Assembly (NCBI GenBank): GCA_040382215.1
Contig: JBEIFW010000051.1
Coordinates: forward strand, 1-19,273
Source of the DNA: JBEIFW01 sp040382215
GTDB lineage: Bacteria; Actinomycetota; Acidimicrobiia; Acidimicrobiales; Ilumatobacteraceae
DNA: 19,273 bases
Direction of reading: 5' to 3'
The translations under genes were made by a program, and so were the position numbers. The number at the start of each line of letters is the position of its first letter. Within the stretch, counting starts at the first letter, position 1. The notes beneath the pieces are model-generated. The model was given only the letters and a program-made list of their open reading frames with translations. It ran no database searches and was not told the DNA's origin. Shown in pieces: positions 6,957-14,937 of the stretch.

Positions 6957-8980
6957 CAGGCGAAGCGGACCTTCACCTGTGACCCGCGTTTGAGCGACGT
7001 GCCGGGCACCGGCACGATGTCGAGCACACGTTTGTCCGTCGGACCTTCGGCAGCGAACACCAACCCGGCGTCGGTGATCTGCTTCGCCGCCAACTCGAGG
7101 GTGGCGCCGTAGACGTTTGGCACCACGACGAGATCCTGCCCCTTGGACACCGCGACGTTCACGGCGCTGTCACGCGGCACCTCGGCGCCGGCCGACGGCT
7201 CCACGACCGCAATCGCTCCGGCCCCGTACCGGTCGCTGAACACGTCGTCGAGACGCGTGAGCTTCAGGCCGAGCGCACCCAGGGCCGCACCCGCTTCCTC
7301 GAAGGACTTGCCGAGGAGTACCGGCACCTTGCGAGGTTGCGGCCCCTTGGATACCACGACGTCGACGATGGTGCCCTTGACCACGGCCGTCCCGGCCACG
7401 AGCGACTGGCTGTTGACCGTCCAGGAAACCACCGCGCCCGCCGGGACCGCCTCGTCGAACGACTCACCCACCACGTTGAGCTTCAGGCGCGCCGCGTCGA
7501 GCAGGCTCTGCGCTTCGGCCTTGGGCTTGAGCTTCACCTCGGGCAGCGGAGAGAGCGTCGGGCCGCTCGAGACGTACAGCACGAGGGTTCTCCCCTCCGC
7601 AAGCGCGCCGAGCGCAGGCTCCGTGCGGAACACGGTGCCGGTAGCGACGTCGTCGTTCTTCTGCTCGATCACCTCGATGCGCCACTTGAACGGCGCGACC
7701 TGGTTTACGGCTCGGGGTTCCTCGACCCCGACGAGGTCCGGCACCGGGTGCGAGGCAGGGTCCCGGGGCCACAGCAGCACACCACCGACGCCGAGCGCAG
7801 CGGCGACCACCACCGCCGCTGCGGTCAACCCCAAGGCGCGACCTCGACGGCGGCGCCCGCTGAAGAGCTCGTCGTCGAACAGCACGGGCTGGGGTGGTAG
7901 CAGCACCTCGTCAGGCGCGTCCGCCGGTCCGGCGGGGTCGCCGGTGGCGGTCGGCGGAACGGTCGGCGGCTCGGTCGTCGCCCTTGCGCCGACCGCGGGG
8001 AGTACGGCGGTCGGATCACCGGGTGCGCCTATCTGGGTCGGCGCCGGAACCCCGGCACGGGGATCGACCACGGGAACGGGACCGGTCGCGAATCGATGCT
8101 CCGCAGTGCGCAACCACGGGCCGGTGAGCACGAGCGGCAGCGGCGCCGGGCGGGCAAGCCTTGATGCCGCCGCCACGAGACCTCGGCCGAGTTCCGACGC
8201 GCTCGACCGCTCGGCCGGATCCGGCCGACCGGCGCGCTCGAGCACCGGGGCCAACGGGCCCAATTCGGCCGTTACCGGCAGGAGCCGGTCGATGCGATTC
8301 ATCAGCGTGGCGACGGCCGTGTCGGCCGAGAACGGAACTTGGCCCGTCACCGCTTCCACGAGGGTCAGCGCGAGCGAGTAGACGTCGGAGCGACCGTCGA
8401 CGGGTTCGCCCTTGGCCTGCTCCGGCGAGGCGTACCGCGCCGTACCGAGCAACACCCCGGACGGCTCCGTCCACGCCGCTTCGGCGATGGCCCGGGCCAG
8501 CCCGAAATCGGCGACGCGCAGGCGGGCGTCCTCGCCGAACAGCAAGTTCGCGGGCTTGATGTCCCGGTGGACCACACCGGCCCGATGGGCGAAGTCGAGC
8601 GCCTTGCACGCTTCGAGGCCGACCATCAACGCCTGCGACGGACTGAGCAGCCGGCCACGCTCGAGGATTGCCCGAAGGCTGCCGCCGCCGAGGTGCTCCA
8701 TGACGAGGAACGGGACGCCGTCGTCCTCACCCCAATCGTGGACGGTAACGATGTGTGGATGGCTGAGCCCTGCTGCGACCTGGGCCTCCACCCGGAACCG
8801 GCGCAGGAACATGGGATCCGTCGCAAGGGCGCCGTGGAGCACCTTCACCGCCACCGATCGCTGCAGCACGAGGTCCTCGGCCTCGAACACCGTTGCCGAA
8901 GCACCCGAGCCGATCGGCGACGACAGCCGGTAGCGGCCCTTGAGCACACGGGTCGTGGGATCCGGAGGGGTCGCCGACAT
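6956..8980 (-). CDS. Transmembrane Ser/Thr protein kinase with four PASTA repeats
   Basis: A 674-residue PknB-type receptor kinase. Kinase domain about 17-275: glycine loop GSGASATVFEA (24-34), lysine K46, E65, catalytic HRDIKPAN (D140), DFG at 158-160 and YASPEQAKG in the activation segment, so it should be active. A Pro/Ala/Thr-rich juxtamembrane linker leads to an Arg-rich stop and one membrane helix (about 384-404). Outside are four PASTA repeats (about 411-474, 475-548, 549-616, 617-674), which in this family bind cell-wall muropeptides or lipid II. The last repeat ends at the C-terminus. It is not next to the usual division genes (ftsW, pbp, pstP) in this window. A TAGCGT hexamer 9 bases before ATG 8980 suggests a nearly leaderless mRNA. 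Confidence 0.95.
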   Translation of the reverse strand: MSATPPDPTTRVLKGRYRLSSPIGSGASATVFEAEDLVLQRSVAVKVLHGALATDPMFLRRFRVEAQVAAGLSHPHIVTVHDWGEDDGVPFLVMEHLGGGSLRAILERGRLLSPSQALMVGLEACKALDFAHRAGVVHRDIKPANLLFGEDARLRVADFGLARAIAEAAWTEPSGVLLGTARYASPEQAKGEPVDGRSDVYSLALTLVEAVTGQVPFSADTAVATLMNRIDRLLPVTAELGPLAPVLERAGRPDPAERSSASELGRGLVAAASRLARPAPLPLVLTGPWLRTAEHRFATGPVPVVDPRAGVPAPTQIGAPGDPTAVLPAVGARATTEPPTVPPTATGDPAGPADAPDEVLLPPQPVLFDDELFSGRRRRGRALGLTAAAVVVAAALGVGGVLLWPRDPASHPVPDLVGVEEPRAVNQVAPFKWRIEVIEQKNDDVATGTVFRTEPALGALAEGRTLVLYVSSGPTLSPLPEVKLKPKAEAQSLLDAARLKLNVVGESFDEAVPAGAVVSWTVNSQSLVAGTAVVKGTIVDVVVSKGPQPRKVPVLLGKSFEEAGAALGALGLKLTRLDDVFSDRYGAGAIAVVEPSAGAEVPRDSAVNVAVSKGQDLVVVPNVYGATLELAAKQITDAGLVFAAEGPTDKRVLDIVPVPGTSLKRGSQVKVRFA

Positions 8981-8989
8981 GCCGGCGAG

Positions 8990-8995
8990 ACGCTA
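8990..8995 (-). promoter_or_regulatory. Candidate -10 element of the PASTA kinase gene
   Basis: The minus strand reads TAGCGT, 9 bases before ATG 8980, with no Shine-Dalgarno between. This fits the TANNNT consensus of actinobacterial -10 elements and would give a leader of only a few bases. The same ten bases CGGTAGCGTC precede the endonuclease-family gene at 14944. Confidence 0.5.
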
Positions 8996-9051
8996 CCGGT
9001 GACCGGCGTCCTGAGCGGGGCAGTCGCGAGGGATCCCGGCAGAATGTCGGC

Positions 9052-9603
9052 GTGGAACCGCTCGACACCACCGCAGTCGACGAGCGAGCCGCCGCCGCCG
9101 CCGAAGCTGCGGAGCGACGAGCCCGCCGTGTTCGCCCACCCCGGGATCGGGTCCAGGTCCTACTCAGCGTGCTCATCGCCTTTGGCATCCTGGGCGTCGC
9201 CGTCGGGTTCTCCCTTGCGGCGCGAGGCGATGGCGGCGCAGAGCCCCGCGACCCCGTCCTCGAACGGCTCTACCCCGCCCCTGGCGATCTCGTCCTGCGG
9301 CAGTCGACCGTCGGCGCCGACCTTGCCTTCGGCTATCGCGGCTACCTCGTCATCGATGGCCAACAGATCCCCACCTACGACATCACTGCAGACGATGCGG
9401 CGCAGGCGGGCAGCACCGTCAACCAGACCTACGACGCCAGATTCGACCGCAACTCGGGGACGCTGCTGTTCACCCCGACGCTCGGCGCAACTGTGGAGAA
9501 GTTCGCACCCGGACCCCATCGGGTCACCGTGGTGTACTGGCGGGAGGCGATCGAGACCCCCGAGCAGGGACGCAGCTACTCGTGGGAGTTCAAGGTTTCC
9601 TGA
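9052..9603 (+). CDS. One-pass membrane protein with extracytoplasmic domain, unknown function
   Basis: A 183-residue protein starting at GTG 9052, divergent from the PASTA kinase with a 71-base gap. The first 33 residues are Ala/Glu/Arg-rich and probably cytoplasmic. One membrane helix spans about 34-57 (VQVLLSVLIAFGILGVAVG). The remaining 125 residues should lie outside. They begin with LYPAPGDLVLRQS and end with a GPHRVTVVYWRE ... YSWEFKVS pattern, reminiscent of a small immunoglobulin-like beta sandwich, but I cannot assign a family. There is no catalytic motif and no cysteine. CAGAAT at 9040-9045, six bases before the GTG, may be a weak -10. A link with the kinase is suggested only by position. 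Confidence 0.75.
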   Translation: MEPLDTTAVDERAAAAAEAAERRARRVRPPRDRVQVLLSVLIAFGILGVAVGFSLAARGDGGAEPRDPVLERLYPAPGDLVLRQSTVGADLAFGYRGYLVIDGQQIPTYDITADDAAQAGSTVNQTYDARFDRNSGTLLFTPTLGATVEKFAPGPHRVTVVYWREAIETPEQGRSYSWEFKVS

Positions 9604-9612
9604 CGACGGGCC

Positions 9613-10425
9613 TCAGACCCGAGCGAACATCACCTGCACTCCCTCGAGCGGCGGAGCGGCATAGGTGACGGTCATCCGGCCGGCCTCACAGGCCACCGTG
9701 CTGCCGCTCAGCGGTGAGGTCTGGAGCACTTCGGCGAGCACGGGTCCGGCATCTACCGCCTCGTGCCGCTCGCGGACCGTGGCCGCAACCTGGACGTCGA
9801 GTCCGGATCCGGCGAGTCGATCGCCCGTCAGCATGAACTGACCTGCGACGTGGCCATTGAGCTGTGCCGTTCGTCCGGTCCCGTAGTCGATCGCCACGGC
9901 ATCGAGGCGGAATCTCGCGTTGCCGTCGGCTCGTAGTTCGAGCTCCACGGAACCGAGGGCGCGTGCCGCCGAGCCGGTACGGCGGTTCACCGAGTCGAAC
10001 AGGTCGTCGGCGGGGACCCGCCACGAACCCGGGATGCAGCTGCGTGCGCCCGGTGCCGGCACGCCGGGGGCCGGCGGGGTCGTCACAGTGGCGACGCCCG
10101 ATCCAGGACCGATCGGTGCCGGGGTCCCGGTCCCCGGCGTGGTCGGGCGCGGACCGGTCGGGACGGGCACCGTCGGCGGGGGCAGCGTCGTGGCCGGTGG
10201 TGCCGTCTCCACCGGCGTCGCGCCCGGACCCGCCGGAGCCGTCCCCGCCGTCGACGGCGTGGTGGCAGAGCCCTCCGCCCCCTCGGATGCCGGCACCGTG
10301 GTGGGTGGGGCCGATGCCACGGCGGCCGGTGCCGTGGGACGGGTCGGCGCCGTGGACGCGGTACCGCCACCGGCACACGCCGGCAGCAGCGCCAGGACGA
10401 CCAGGGCACCGATCCGGCGGGTCAC
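9613..10425 (-). CDS. Lipoprotein with Pro/Thr/Ala-rich linker and unknown C-terminal domain
   Basis: A 270-residue protein from GTG 10425. The signal peptide MTRRIGALVVLALLPAC ends at lipidated C17. Residues about 20-125 are a long Pro/Thr/Ala/Gly linker. The C-terminal domain (about 127-270) starts with SCIPGSWRV and contains alternating hydrophobic strands (VELELRADGNARFRLD, GQFMLTGDRLAG), suggesting a lipocalin-like or other beta-barrel fold; a second cysteine near the end (TVACEAG) could pair with the first. No known function. It is convergent with the one-pass membrane protein gene (9-base gap) and lies 26 bases after ligA, with its own probable -10 (TAGCTT) in that gap. Confidence 0.8.
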   Translation of the reverse strand: MTRRIGALVVLALLPACAGGGTASTAPTRPTAPAAVASAPPTTVPASEGAEGSATTPSTAGTAPAGPGATPVETAPPATTLPPPTVPVPTGPRPTTPGTGTPAPIGPGSGVATVTTPPAPGVPAPGARSCIPGSWRVPADDLFDSVNRRTGSAARALGSVELELRADGNARFRLDAVAIDYGTGRTAQLNGHVAGQFMLTGDRLAGSGLDVQVAATVRERHEAVDAGPVLAEVLQTSPLSGSTVACEAGRMTVTYAAPPLEGVQVMFARV

Positions 10426-10431
10426 CCGGCG

Positions 10432-10437
10432 AAGCTA
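10432..10437 (-). promoter_or_regulatory. Candidate -10 element of the lipoprotein gene
   Basis: The minus strand reads TAGCTT six bases before GTG 10425, inside the 26-base gap after ligA. It suggests an independent, leaderless transcript rather than only read-through from ligA. Confidence 0.45.
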
Positions 10438-10451
10438 CGCGGGCAACGGCC

Positions 10452-12509
10452 TCAACGGTTCGGGAGCTCGCCGGTCTCGAGCAACTCGGCGACGCCCTCG
10501 GGCCCGACCACCGGGATGCCCAGCTCGGTGGCACGCACCCGCTTGGACTCACCGGGATCGGCGCCGAGAACGAGCGCAAACGTCTTCTTCGACACGCTGC
10601 CCGGGCTCTTGCCGCCTCGCGCCTTGATCGCCGCTTCGAGGTCCTCCCGGCTCCACCCGGGCACGGTACCGGTGACCACGACGGCTTTGCCGGCCAGCAC
10701 CTGCGGAAGCACAGACCGCTCGACCTTGCCGAACTCGACCCCGGCCGCCCGAAGCTTGTCGACCAGCGTTCGGTTCCGGGCCGAGACCGACCATCCGACG
10801 ATCGAAGCTGCGATCGTCGGACCGACACCTTCGACCGTCGACAGATCGGCCTCGGTGGCTCCCAGCACGGCGTCGAGCGACCCGAACGCAGTCGCCAGCG
10901 CCTCCGCGGCCACCGGGCCGAGGTGCTTGATGCCGAGCGCGACGAGCAGGCGGGGCAATGGACGAGCGCGCGATGCGTCGATGGCGCCGAGCAGGTTGGC
11001 GACACTCGTGTCACCGAACCCCTCGAAGCTGCGGAGCTGCTCGGCGGCGAGCGAGTAGAGGTCGGCCGGATCGCCGACGAGTCCGGCGTCGGTGAGCAAG
11101 GCGACCGTCCGCTCGCCGAGGCCTTCGATGTCCATGGCGCCTCGGGACACGAAGTGGATGATCCGGGCGTCACGCTGGAACGGGCAGTCCGGCTCGACAC
11201 AACGGGTGTCGGCTTCACCGGTGACGCGCACGAGCGGCCGGTGTAGTTCGCAGGGACACTCGGTCGGGAAGACCCAGGGCTCGGAACCCTCCGGCCGCAA
11301 CGCAAGAACCGGGCCGACGACCTCCGGGATCACGTCACCGGCCTTTCGGACCACCACCGTGTCGCCGGGACGGACGTCTTTCAGCCGAACCTGGTCCTCG
11401 TTGTGCAGGGTGGCCATCGACACCGTCGAGCCGCCCACGACGACCGGCGCGAGCATGGCGAAGGGTGTCGCGCGTCCGGTGCGGCCGATCGACACATGGA
11501 TGTCTCGCAGCAGCGTCGTGCGCTCTTCGGGCGGCAGCTTGTAGGCGATCGCCCAGCGCGGTGCGCGGGAGGTGAACCCGAGGATCTCACGGTGCGCGAG
11601 CGAGTCGACTTTCACCACGACGCCGTCGATCTCGTACGGCAGATCGTGGCGGTGCTGCTGCCAGTGAGCGGCGAACGCGTAGACGTCGTCGAGGTCGTCG
11701 AACACACGGATCTCGGGGTTGACCGGGAACCCGAGTCCGGACAGCCAGTGCAGCGTGTCGAGGTGGGTCTCGAACGCTGGACCACCCTCGAGCTCCCCGA
11801 GCTGGTAGCACCACACGGCAAGCCCGCGGCTTGCAGTGACCGACGGGTCCTTCTGCCGCAACGACCCGGCGCCGGCGTTGCGCGGGTTCGCCGGCACCGG
11901 CTCGGGCTTGCGGCCCGCGGCGACCCGCTGCGCGTTCTCCGCCTGTTTCGCTGCCTTCAGCGCCTCGAAGGCAGCGAGCGGCAGATAGACCTCGCCGCGC
12001 ACCTCGAGCACGTCGGGCGCTGCGGACCCGAGTTGCGCCGGAAGAGCGGCGATGGTCGCGACGTTCGCGGTGACGTCCTCGCCGACCCGTCCGTCGCCCC
12101 GGGTGGCAGCCTGCACGAAGCGACCCCGCTCGTAACGAACGGACAACGCCACCCCGTCGATCTTCAGCTCGCACACGTAGCGAGCGGCAGCCCCACCGAG
12201 CCCCTTTGCGACCCGCTCCCCCCACGCCCGCAGCTCGGTAGCGTCCATCGCGTTGTCCAGGCTGGTCATCGGCACGCGGTGCCGGACGGGTGCGAACGCC
12301 ACCGACACCGGACCACCGACGGCCCCCGTCGGCGAGTCGTCGAGCGCCAGCGACGGCTCGGCCTCCTCGAGCGCGCGCAGTTCGCGCGCAAGCTCGTCGT
12401 ACTCGGCGTCGCTCAGCTCCGGTGCGTCGAGCTCGTGGTAGAGGCGGTTATGGCGTGCGATCTCGGTGCGCAGCCAGCGGGCCCGGTCGGACACGGCGGG
12501 GGTGACCAT
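10452..12509 (-). CDS. ligA: NAD-dependent DNA ligase
   Basis: A 685-residue LigA, which seals nicks in replication and repair using NAD. The Ia domain has RHNRLYHELDAPELSDAEYDEL with the NMN-contacting tyrosines and aspartate (Y24, D34, Y37, D38). The adenylation site is K116 in ELKIDG, followed by TRGDGRVGEDVT, the OB fold, a four-cysteine zinc site (C418, C420, C437, C442), helix-hairpin-helix repeats and a C-terminal BRCT domain from about residue 605. The first cysteine pair reads CPC, one residue shorter than the usual C-x2-C. ATG 12509 was chosen over an upstream in-frame ATG at 12599, because homology starts after it and TACCGT lies 8 bases upstream; the longer form would also run into the divergent gene at 12571. 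Confidence 0.96.
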   Translation of the reverse strand: MVTPAVSDRARWLRTEIARHNRLYHELDAPELSDAEYDELARELRALEEAEPSLALDDSPTGAVGGPVSVAFAPVRHRVPMTSLDNAMDATELRAWGERVAKGLGGAAARYVCELKIDGVALSVRYERGRFVQAATRGDGRVGEDVTANVATIAALPAQLGSAAPDVLEVRGEVYLPLAAFEALKAAKQAENAQRVAAGRKPEPVPANPRNAGAGSLRQKDPSVTASRGLAVWCYQLGELEGGPAFETHLDTLHWLSGLGFPVNPEIRVFDDLDDVYAFAAHWQQHRHDLPYEIDGVVVKVDSLAHREILGFTSRAPRWAIAYKLPPEERTTLLRDIHVSIGRTGRATPFAMLAPVVVGGSTVSMATLHNEDQVRLKDVRPGDTVVVRKAGDVIPEVVGPVLALRPEGSEPWVFPTECPCELHRPLVRVTGEADTRCVEPDCPFQRDARIIHFVSRGAMDIEGLGERTVALLTDAGLVGDPADLYSLAAEQLRSFEGFGDTSVANLLGAIDASRARPLPRLLVALGIKHLGPVAAEALATAFGSLDAVLGATEADLSTVEGVGPTIAASIVGWSVSARNRTLVDKLRAAGVEFGKVERSVLPQVLAGKAVVVTGTVPGWSREDLEAAIKARGGKSPGSVSKKTFALVLGADPGESKRVRATELGIPVVGPEGVAELLETGELPNR

Positions 12510-12517
12510 CGGGGGCA

Positions 12518-12523
12518 ACGGTA
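12518..12523 (-). promoter_or_regulatory. Candidate -10 element of ligA
   Basis: The minus strand reads TACCGT, 8 bases before ATG 12509, with no Shine-Dalgarno in between. The hexamer and the 8-base gap are the same as at the SDR gene (14928-14933). No clear -35 is visible. Confidence 0.5.
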
Positions 12524-12556
12524 CCCACGAGATGTCCGGGTGCTCCGGGTCCGGCC

Positions 12557-12562
12557 TAAGGT
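12557..12562 (+). promoter_or_regulatory. Candidate -10 element of the SnoaL-like gene
   Basis: TAAGGT lies 8 bases before ATG 12571. The gap to the divergent ligA -10 is 33 bases, so the -35 zones of the two promoters would fall in the same short stretch (about 12534-12546). Confidence 0.5.
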
Positions 12563-12570
12563 GCCGACCC

Positions 12571-13059
12571 ATGGGGGATTCCACGCCGATCGGTGTCACC
12601 GACTACGTCGACATCAGCCGCCTCATCAACCGCTACGCCGACGCCGTGGTGCACCGCAACGGGGTGCAGTGGTCGTCGTGCTGGGCCCACGACGCGACCT
12701 GGGAGCTCGGCCCGGGCCGCAACGTGGAAGGGATCGAGGCGATCACCAAACTCTGGTACGGCGCAATGGCGGGGTTCGCTGCGGTGTTCCACGTGGTCCA
12801 CAACGGCGAGGTCTGGCAAGGCGCCGACGCGGACCATGCGAGCGCCCGGTGGTACATCAGCGAGAGCTACCAACGCGCCGACGGCACCCGCGGCATCCTC
12901 CTCGCCCACTACGACGACACGTACGTGCGTCGTGACAACCGCTGGTGGATCGCAAGCCGCCGCCTCACCCCCCACTACGCGGGGCCCCAGGATCTGTCGG
13001 CGACGTTCCAGTCCACGAAGGACGCTCTCGTCGCCCGGGGTGTCGCCTCGGACGTCTGA
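12571..13059 (+). CDS. SnoaL-like / NTF2-fold protein
   Basis: A 162-residue protein matching the SnoaL_4 type of the NTF2-like fold. It has an N-terminal helix (DYVDISRLINRYADAVVHRN), then WAHDATWELGPGRNVEGIEAI, the FHVVHNGEVW strand and a C-terminal RWWIASRRLTPHY strand. Members include small hydratases, isomerases, dehydratases and ring-hydroxylase beta subunits, so the reaction cannot be told from sequence alone. D/H residues in the cavity region (WAHDATW) are conserved family features. Start ATG 12571 was chosen over upstream in-frame ATGs because the domain begins just after it and TAAGGT precedes it by 8 bases. It is convergent with the LLM oxidoreductase gene across a perfect palindrome, and its neighbours suggest degradation of steroids, lipids or xenobiotics (inference). 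Confidence 0.85.
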   Translation: MGDSTPIGVTDYVDISRLINRYADAVVHRNGVQWSSCWAHDATWELGPGRNVEGIEAITKLWYGAMAGFAAVFHVVHNGEVWQGADADHASARWYISESYQRADGTRGILLAHYDDTYVRRDNRWWIASRRLTPHYAGPQDLSATFQSTKDALVARGVASDV

Positions 13060-13078
13060 CCCCCCGCCCGCCGATCCT

Positions 13079-13096
13079 GGCCGCTGATCAGCGGCC
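13079..13096. terminator. Perfect 18-base palindrome between convergent genes
   Basis: GGCCGCTGATCAGCGGCC is a perfect palindrome that can fold into a 7-bp stem with a GATC loop on either strand. It lies 19 bases after the SnoaL-like stop and contains the LLM oxidoreductase stop codon (13088-13090). Its position suits a two-way terminator, although neither side has a U-run. Confidence 0.45.
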
Positions 13097-14173
13097 CGGG
13101 TTGGTGGGTCGTTGTGCGAGCGCAGCCGGCAGGGAGCGCGCTCGCACCGCCCGCCACGCCTCCACCACCCCGGTGAGCTGTGTCGGTGTCGCCCCGTGGA
13201 GGATCACCCCGTCACAACCCTGGGCGAACTGGTCGGCCACCCGGGCTGCGCACCGGGCCGGTGAACCGACGGCAGCCGGCAGCCACGACTCGGGGACGAG
13301 GGTGGCGATGTGCTCCCACTGCTCACGCGTCCCGATGGCATCGATGGCCCCCGGGATGGACCGAACGACCTCGTCGGCCCGGAAGCGTGCCAGCACCGCC
13401 GGGTCCCAGCCGTTGGTGGCCACGAGCGTGTCGCCGTAGACCTGCAAGTAGGTGGCCATCCGGGCGACGAGGTCCTTCAGGTGGTCGTCGGGCCGGTCGC
13501 ACACGGTCGCCAACACCGACCAGACCTTCACCGCGGCGGGGTCGCGCCCCGCCTCTTCGGCACCGGCCCGCACGGCGGCTACGCACCGGGCGAGGGCTTC
13601 GTCGCTGAAGAAGGTGTGCAGGATGACGCCGTCCATCACTCGTCCGGCCCAGCGCATGGTGCGCAGGCCGAGCGCCGCCATCATCACCGGCACGTCGACC
13701 GGTTCGGCGAAGGGCCCGATCCGCACGGCGCCGAACCGTCCGAGCGGCCCGTCGTGTCCGACGATCGTCTCGCCGCGCCAGAGCCGTCGGTAGAGGCCGA
13801 CGGCGTCCTCCACTACCGCCATCGTCGGACTCGGCAGGCCCCACGCCTTCGAGCGCATGGCGAACCCGCGACCGAACCCGAGCGCGAAGCGGCCACGCGT
13901 GAGCGCCTGCATGGTCGAACCCCATGCGGCGACCACCGCCGGATGCCGCGTGTCGACGTTGGTGACCCCCGTGGCGATACCGAGCGTGTCCGTGACCGCG
14001 CCCGCCGCCCCGGTGATCGTGGCGGCCTCCTTCACGTTGAAGCGCTCCGACAGGAAGCAGGCGCCGAGGCCGAGCGCTTCGGCCTGACGGCACTCGTCGA
14101 TGAGCACCCTCGGGTCGTCGACGTGACCGGCGAGGCCGTAGAAGCCGAGTTCGGGCAACAGATCTGCGGTCAC
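13088..14173 (-). CDS. LLM-class, probably F420-dependent, oxidoreductase
   Basis: A 361-residue luciferase-like monooxygenase-fold enzyme. The opening LPELGFYGLAG, then EALGLGACFLSERFNVKEAATI, TNVDTRHP, GRFALGFGRGF and VILHTFFSDEALARCV resemble the MSMEG_2249-type subfamily of putative F420-dependent oxidoreductases (TIGR03857, from memory). These use reduced or oxidised F420, or flavin, for hydride transfer; the substrate is unknown. GTG 14173 was chosen because it overlaps the SDR stop as GTGA and homology begins right after it; longer frames upstream lie antisense or inside the SDR gene. It forms a two-gene unit with the SDR, suggesting successive redox steps on one substrate (inference). 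Confidence 0.88.
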   Translation of the reverse strand: MTADLLPELGFYGLAGHVDDPRVLIDECRQAEALGLGACFLSERFNVKEAATITGAAGAVTDTLGIATGVTNVDTRHPAVVAAWGSTMQALTRGRFALGFGRGFAMRSKAWGLPSPTMAVVEDAVGLYRRLWRGETIVGHDGPLGRFGAVRIGPFAEPVDVPVMMAALGLRTMRWAGRVMDGVILHTFFSDEALARCVAAVRAGAEEAGRDPAAVKVWSVLATVCDRPDDHLKDLVARMATYLQVYGDTLVATNGWDPAVLARFRADEVVRSIPGAIDAIGTREQWEHIATLVPESWLPAAVGSPARCAARVADQFAQGCDGVILHGATPTQLTGVVEAWRAVRARSLPAALAQRPTNPGR

Positions 14174-14919
14174 GACGGGCGACCTGTGCGGACCGGCGCG
14201 TACTCGTAGCGCCAGTAGTCCTGACCCTGCGCGTAGGCGATCCAGACGTCGCCCGCCGCCCCTTCGCCCAAGGCGTGGACCACGGCGCCGGCCAGGTAGG
14301 CGGGCGGGGAGAACGAGCCGGCGCCGACCCGCTCGCGGAGATCCGACGGCACGATGGCGGTGTCGATCCCACCGGGGCAGACCGCCTGGATCCGTACCCC
14401 TCGGCGCGCGAGCACGGGTCCCATGCCGCGCACCCAGCCGAGCACGGCGTGCTTCGACATCGAGTAGAAGGGATCCTCGGGCTGTGCGAGCAGCCCGGCA
14501 ACCGACGCCGTCACGACGACGTCGCCACCGGACGCCTCGAGCGCCGGCAGGCAGGCCATCGTGCCCAGGATCACCCCCTCGACGTTGACGGACATCACCT
14601 TGCGGTACCCCTCCGGCGTCAGCCACGGAACGACGTCGTCGAGAAACGGGGCGCTGCGCGGCCGGGTCATCACCCCGGCGTTGAGATGCACGACATCCAG
14701 ATGGTCGAGTCGGCCGACGAGGTTGGCCCAGCCATCCGGCGCCGTCACGTCGAGCGCCATGAAACGCCCGCCGACGGCGTCTGCGACGGCGCGGCCGCCC
14801 GCTTCGTCCACGTCGGCGACGAGCACCGTCGCCCCGGCCGCAGCGAGTGCCCTCGCCGTCGCTGCTCCGATGCCGTTCGCCGCGCCGGTGACCAGCGCGA
14901 CCTTCCCCCCGAGGTCCAT
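14170..14919 (-). CDS. Short-chain dehydrogenase/reductase
   Basis: A 249-residue classical SDR, a usual length. The nucleotide-binding motif TGAANGIG is at 11-18, followed by an acidic residue pair after beta-2 (VADVDEA) that favours NAD(H) over NADP(H). NAG (in HLNAGVM), catalytic S139, Y152 and K156 (YSMSK) and the PGGIDT segment after beta-6 are all present. It should oxidise an alcohol or reduce a ketone; the substrate is unknown. ATG 14919 is preceded at 8 bases by TACCGT and lies only 24 bases from the divergent gene at 14944. Its stop overlaps the LLM oxidoreductase start, so the two are probably co-expressed. Confidence 0.92.
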   Translation of the reverse strand: MDLGGKVALVTGAANGIGAATARALAAAGATVLVADVDEAGGRAVADAVGGRFMALDVTAPDGWANLVGRLDHLDVVHLNAGVMTRPRSAPFLDDVVPWLTPEGYRKVMSVNVEGVILGTMACLPALEASGGDVVVTASVAGLLAQPEDPFYSMSKHAVLGWVRGMGPVLARRGVRIQAVCPGGIDTAIVPSDLRERVGAGSFSPPAYLAGAVVHALGEGAAGDVWIAYAQGQDYWRYEYAPVRTGRPS

Positions 14920-14927
14920 GTCCGCCG

Positions 14928-14937
14928 ACGGTAGCGT
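14928..14937. promoter_or_regulatory. Overlapping divergent -10 elements
   Basis: Bases ACGGTAGCGT contain TAGCGT on the plus strand (14932-14937, 6 bases before GTG 14944) and TACCGT on the minus strand (14928-14933, 8 bases before ATG 14919). The two hexamers share two bases. The -35 region of each promoter would fall inside the coding sequence of the opposite gene. Confidence 0.5.

Noticed and set aside
9607..9621. CGGG...CCCG inverted repeat between the convergent genes ending at 9603 and 9613
   Set aside because: A four-base stem in G/C-rich DNA is expected by chance.
12510..12599. Longer LigA starting at ATG 12599
   Set aside because: The extra 30 residues have no ligase homology, cross the divergent gene's start and would remove the well-placed -10 at 12518-12523.
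13310..14209. A 299-codon plus-strand frame opposite the LLM oxidoreductase gene
   Set aside because: It is a compositional shadow: the minus strand encodes a recognisable enzyme over the same bases.
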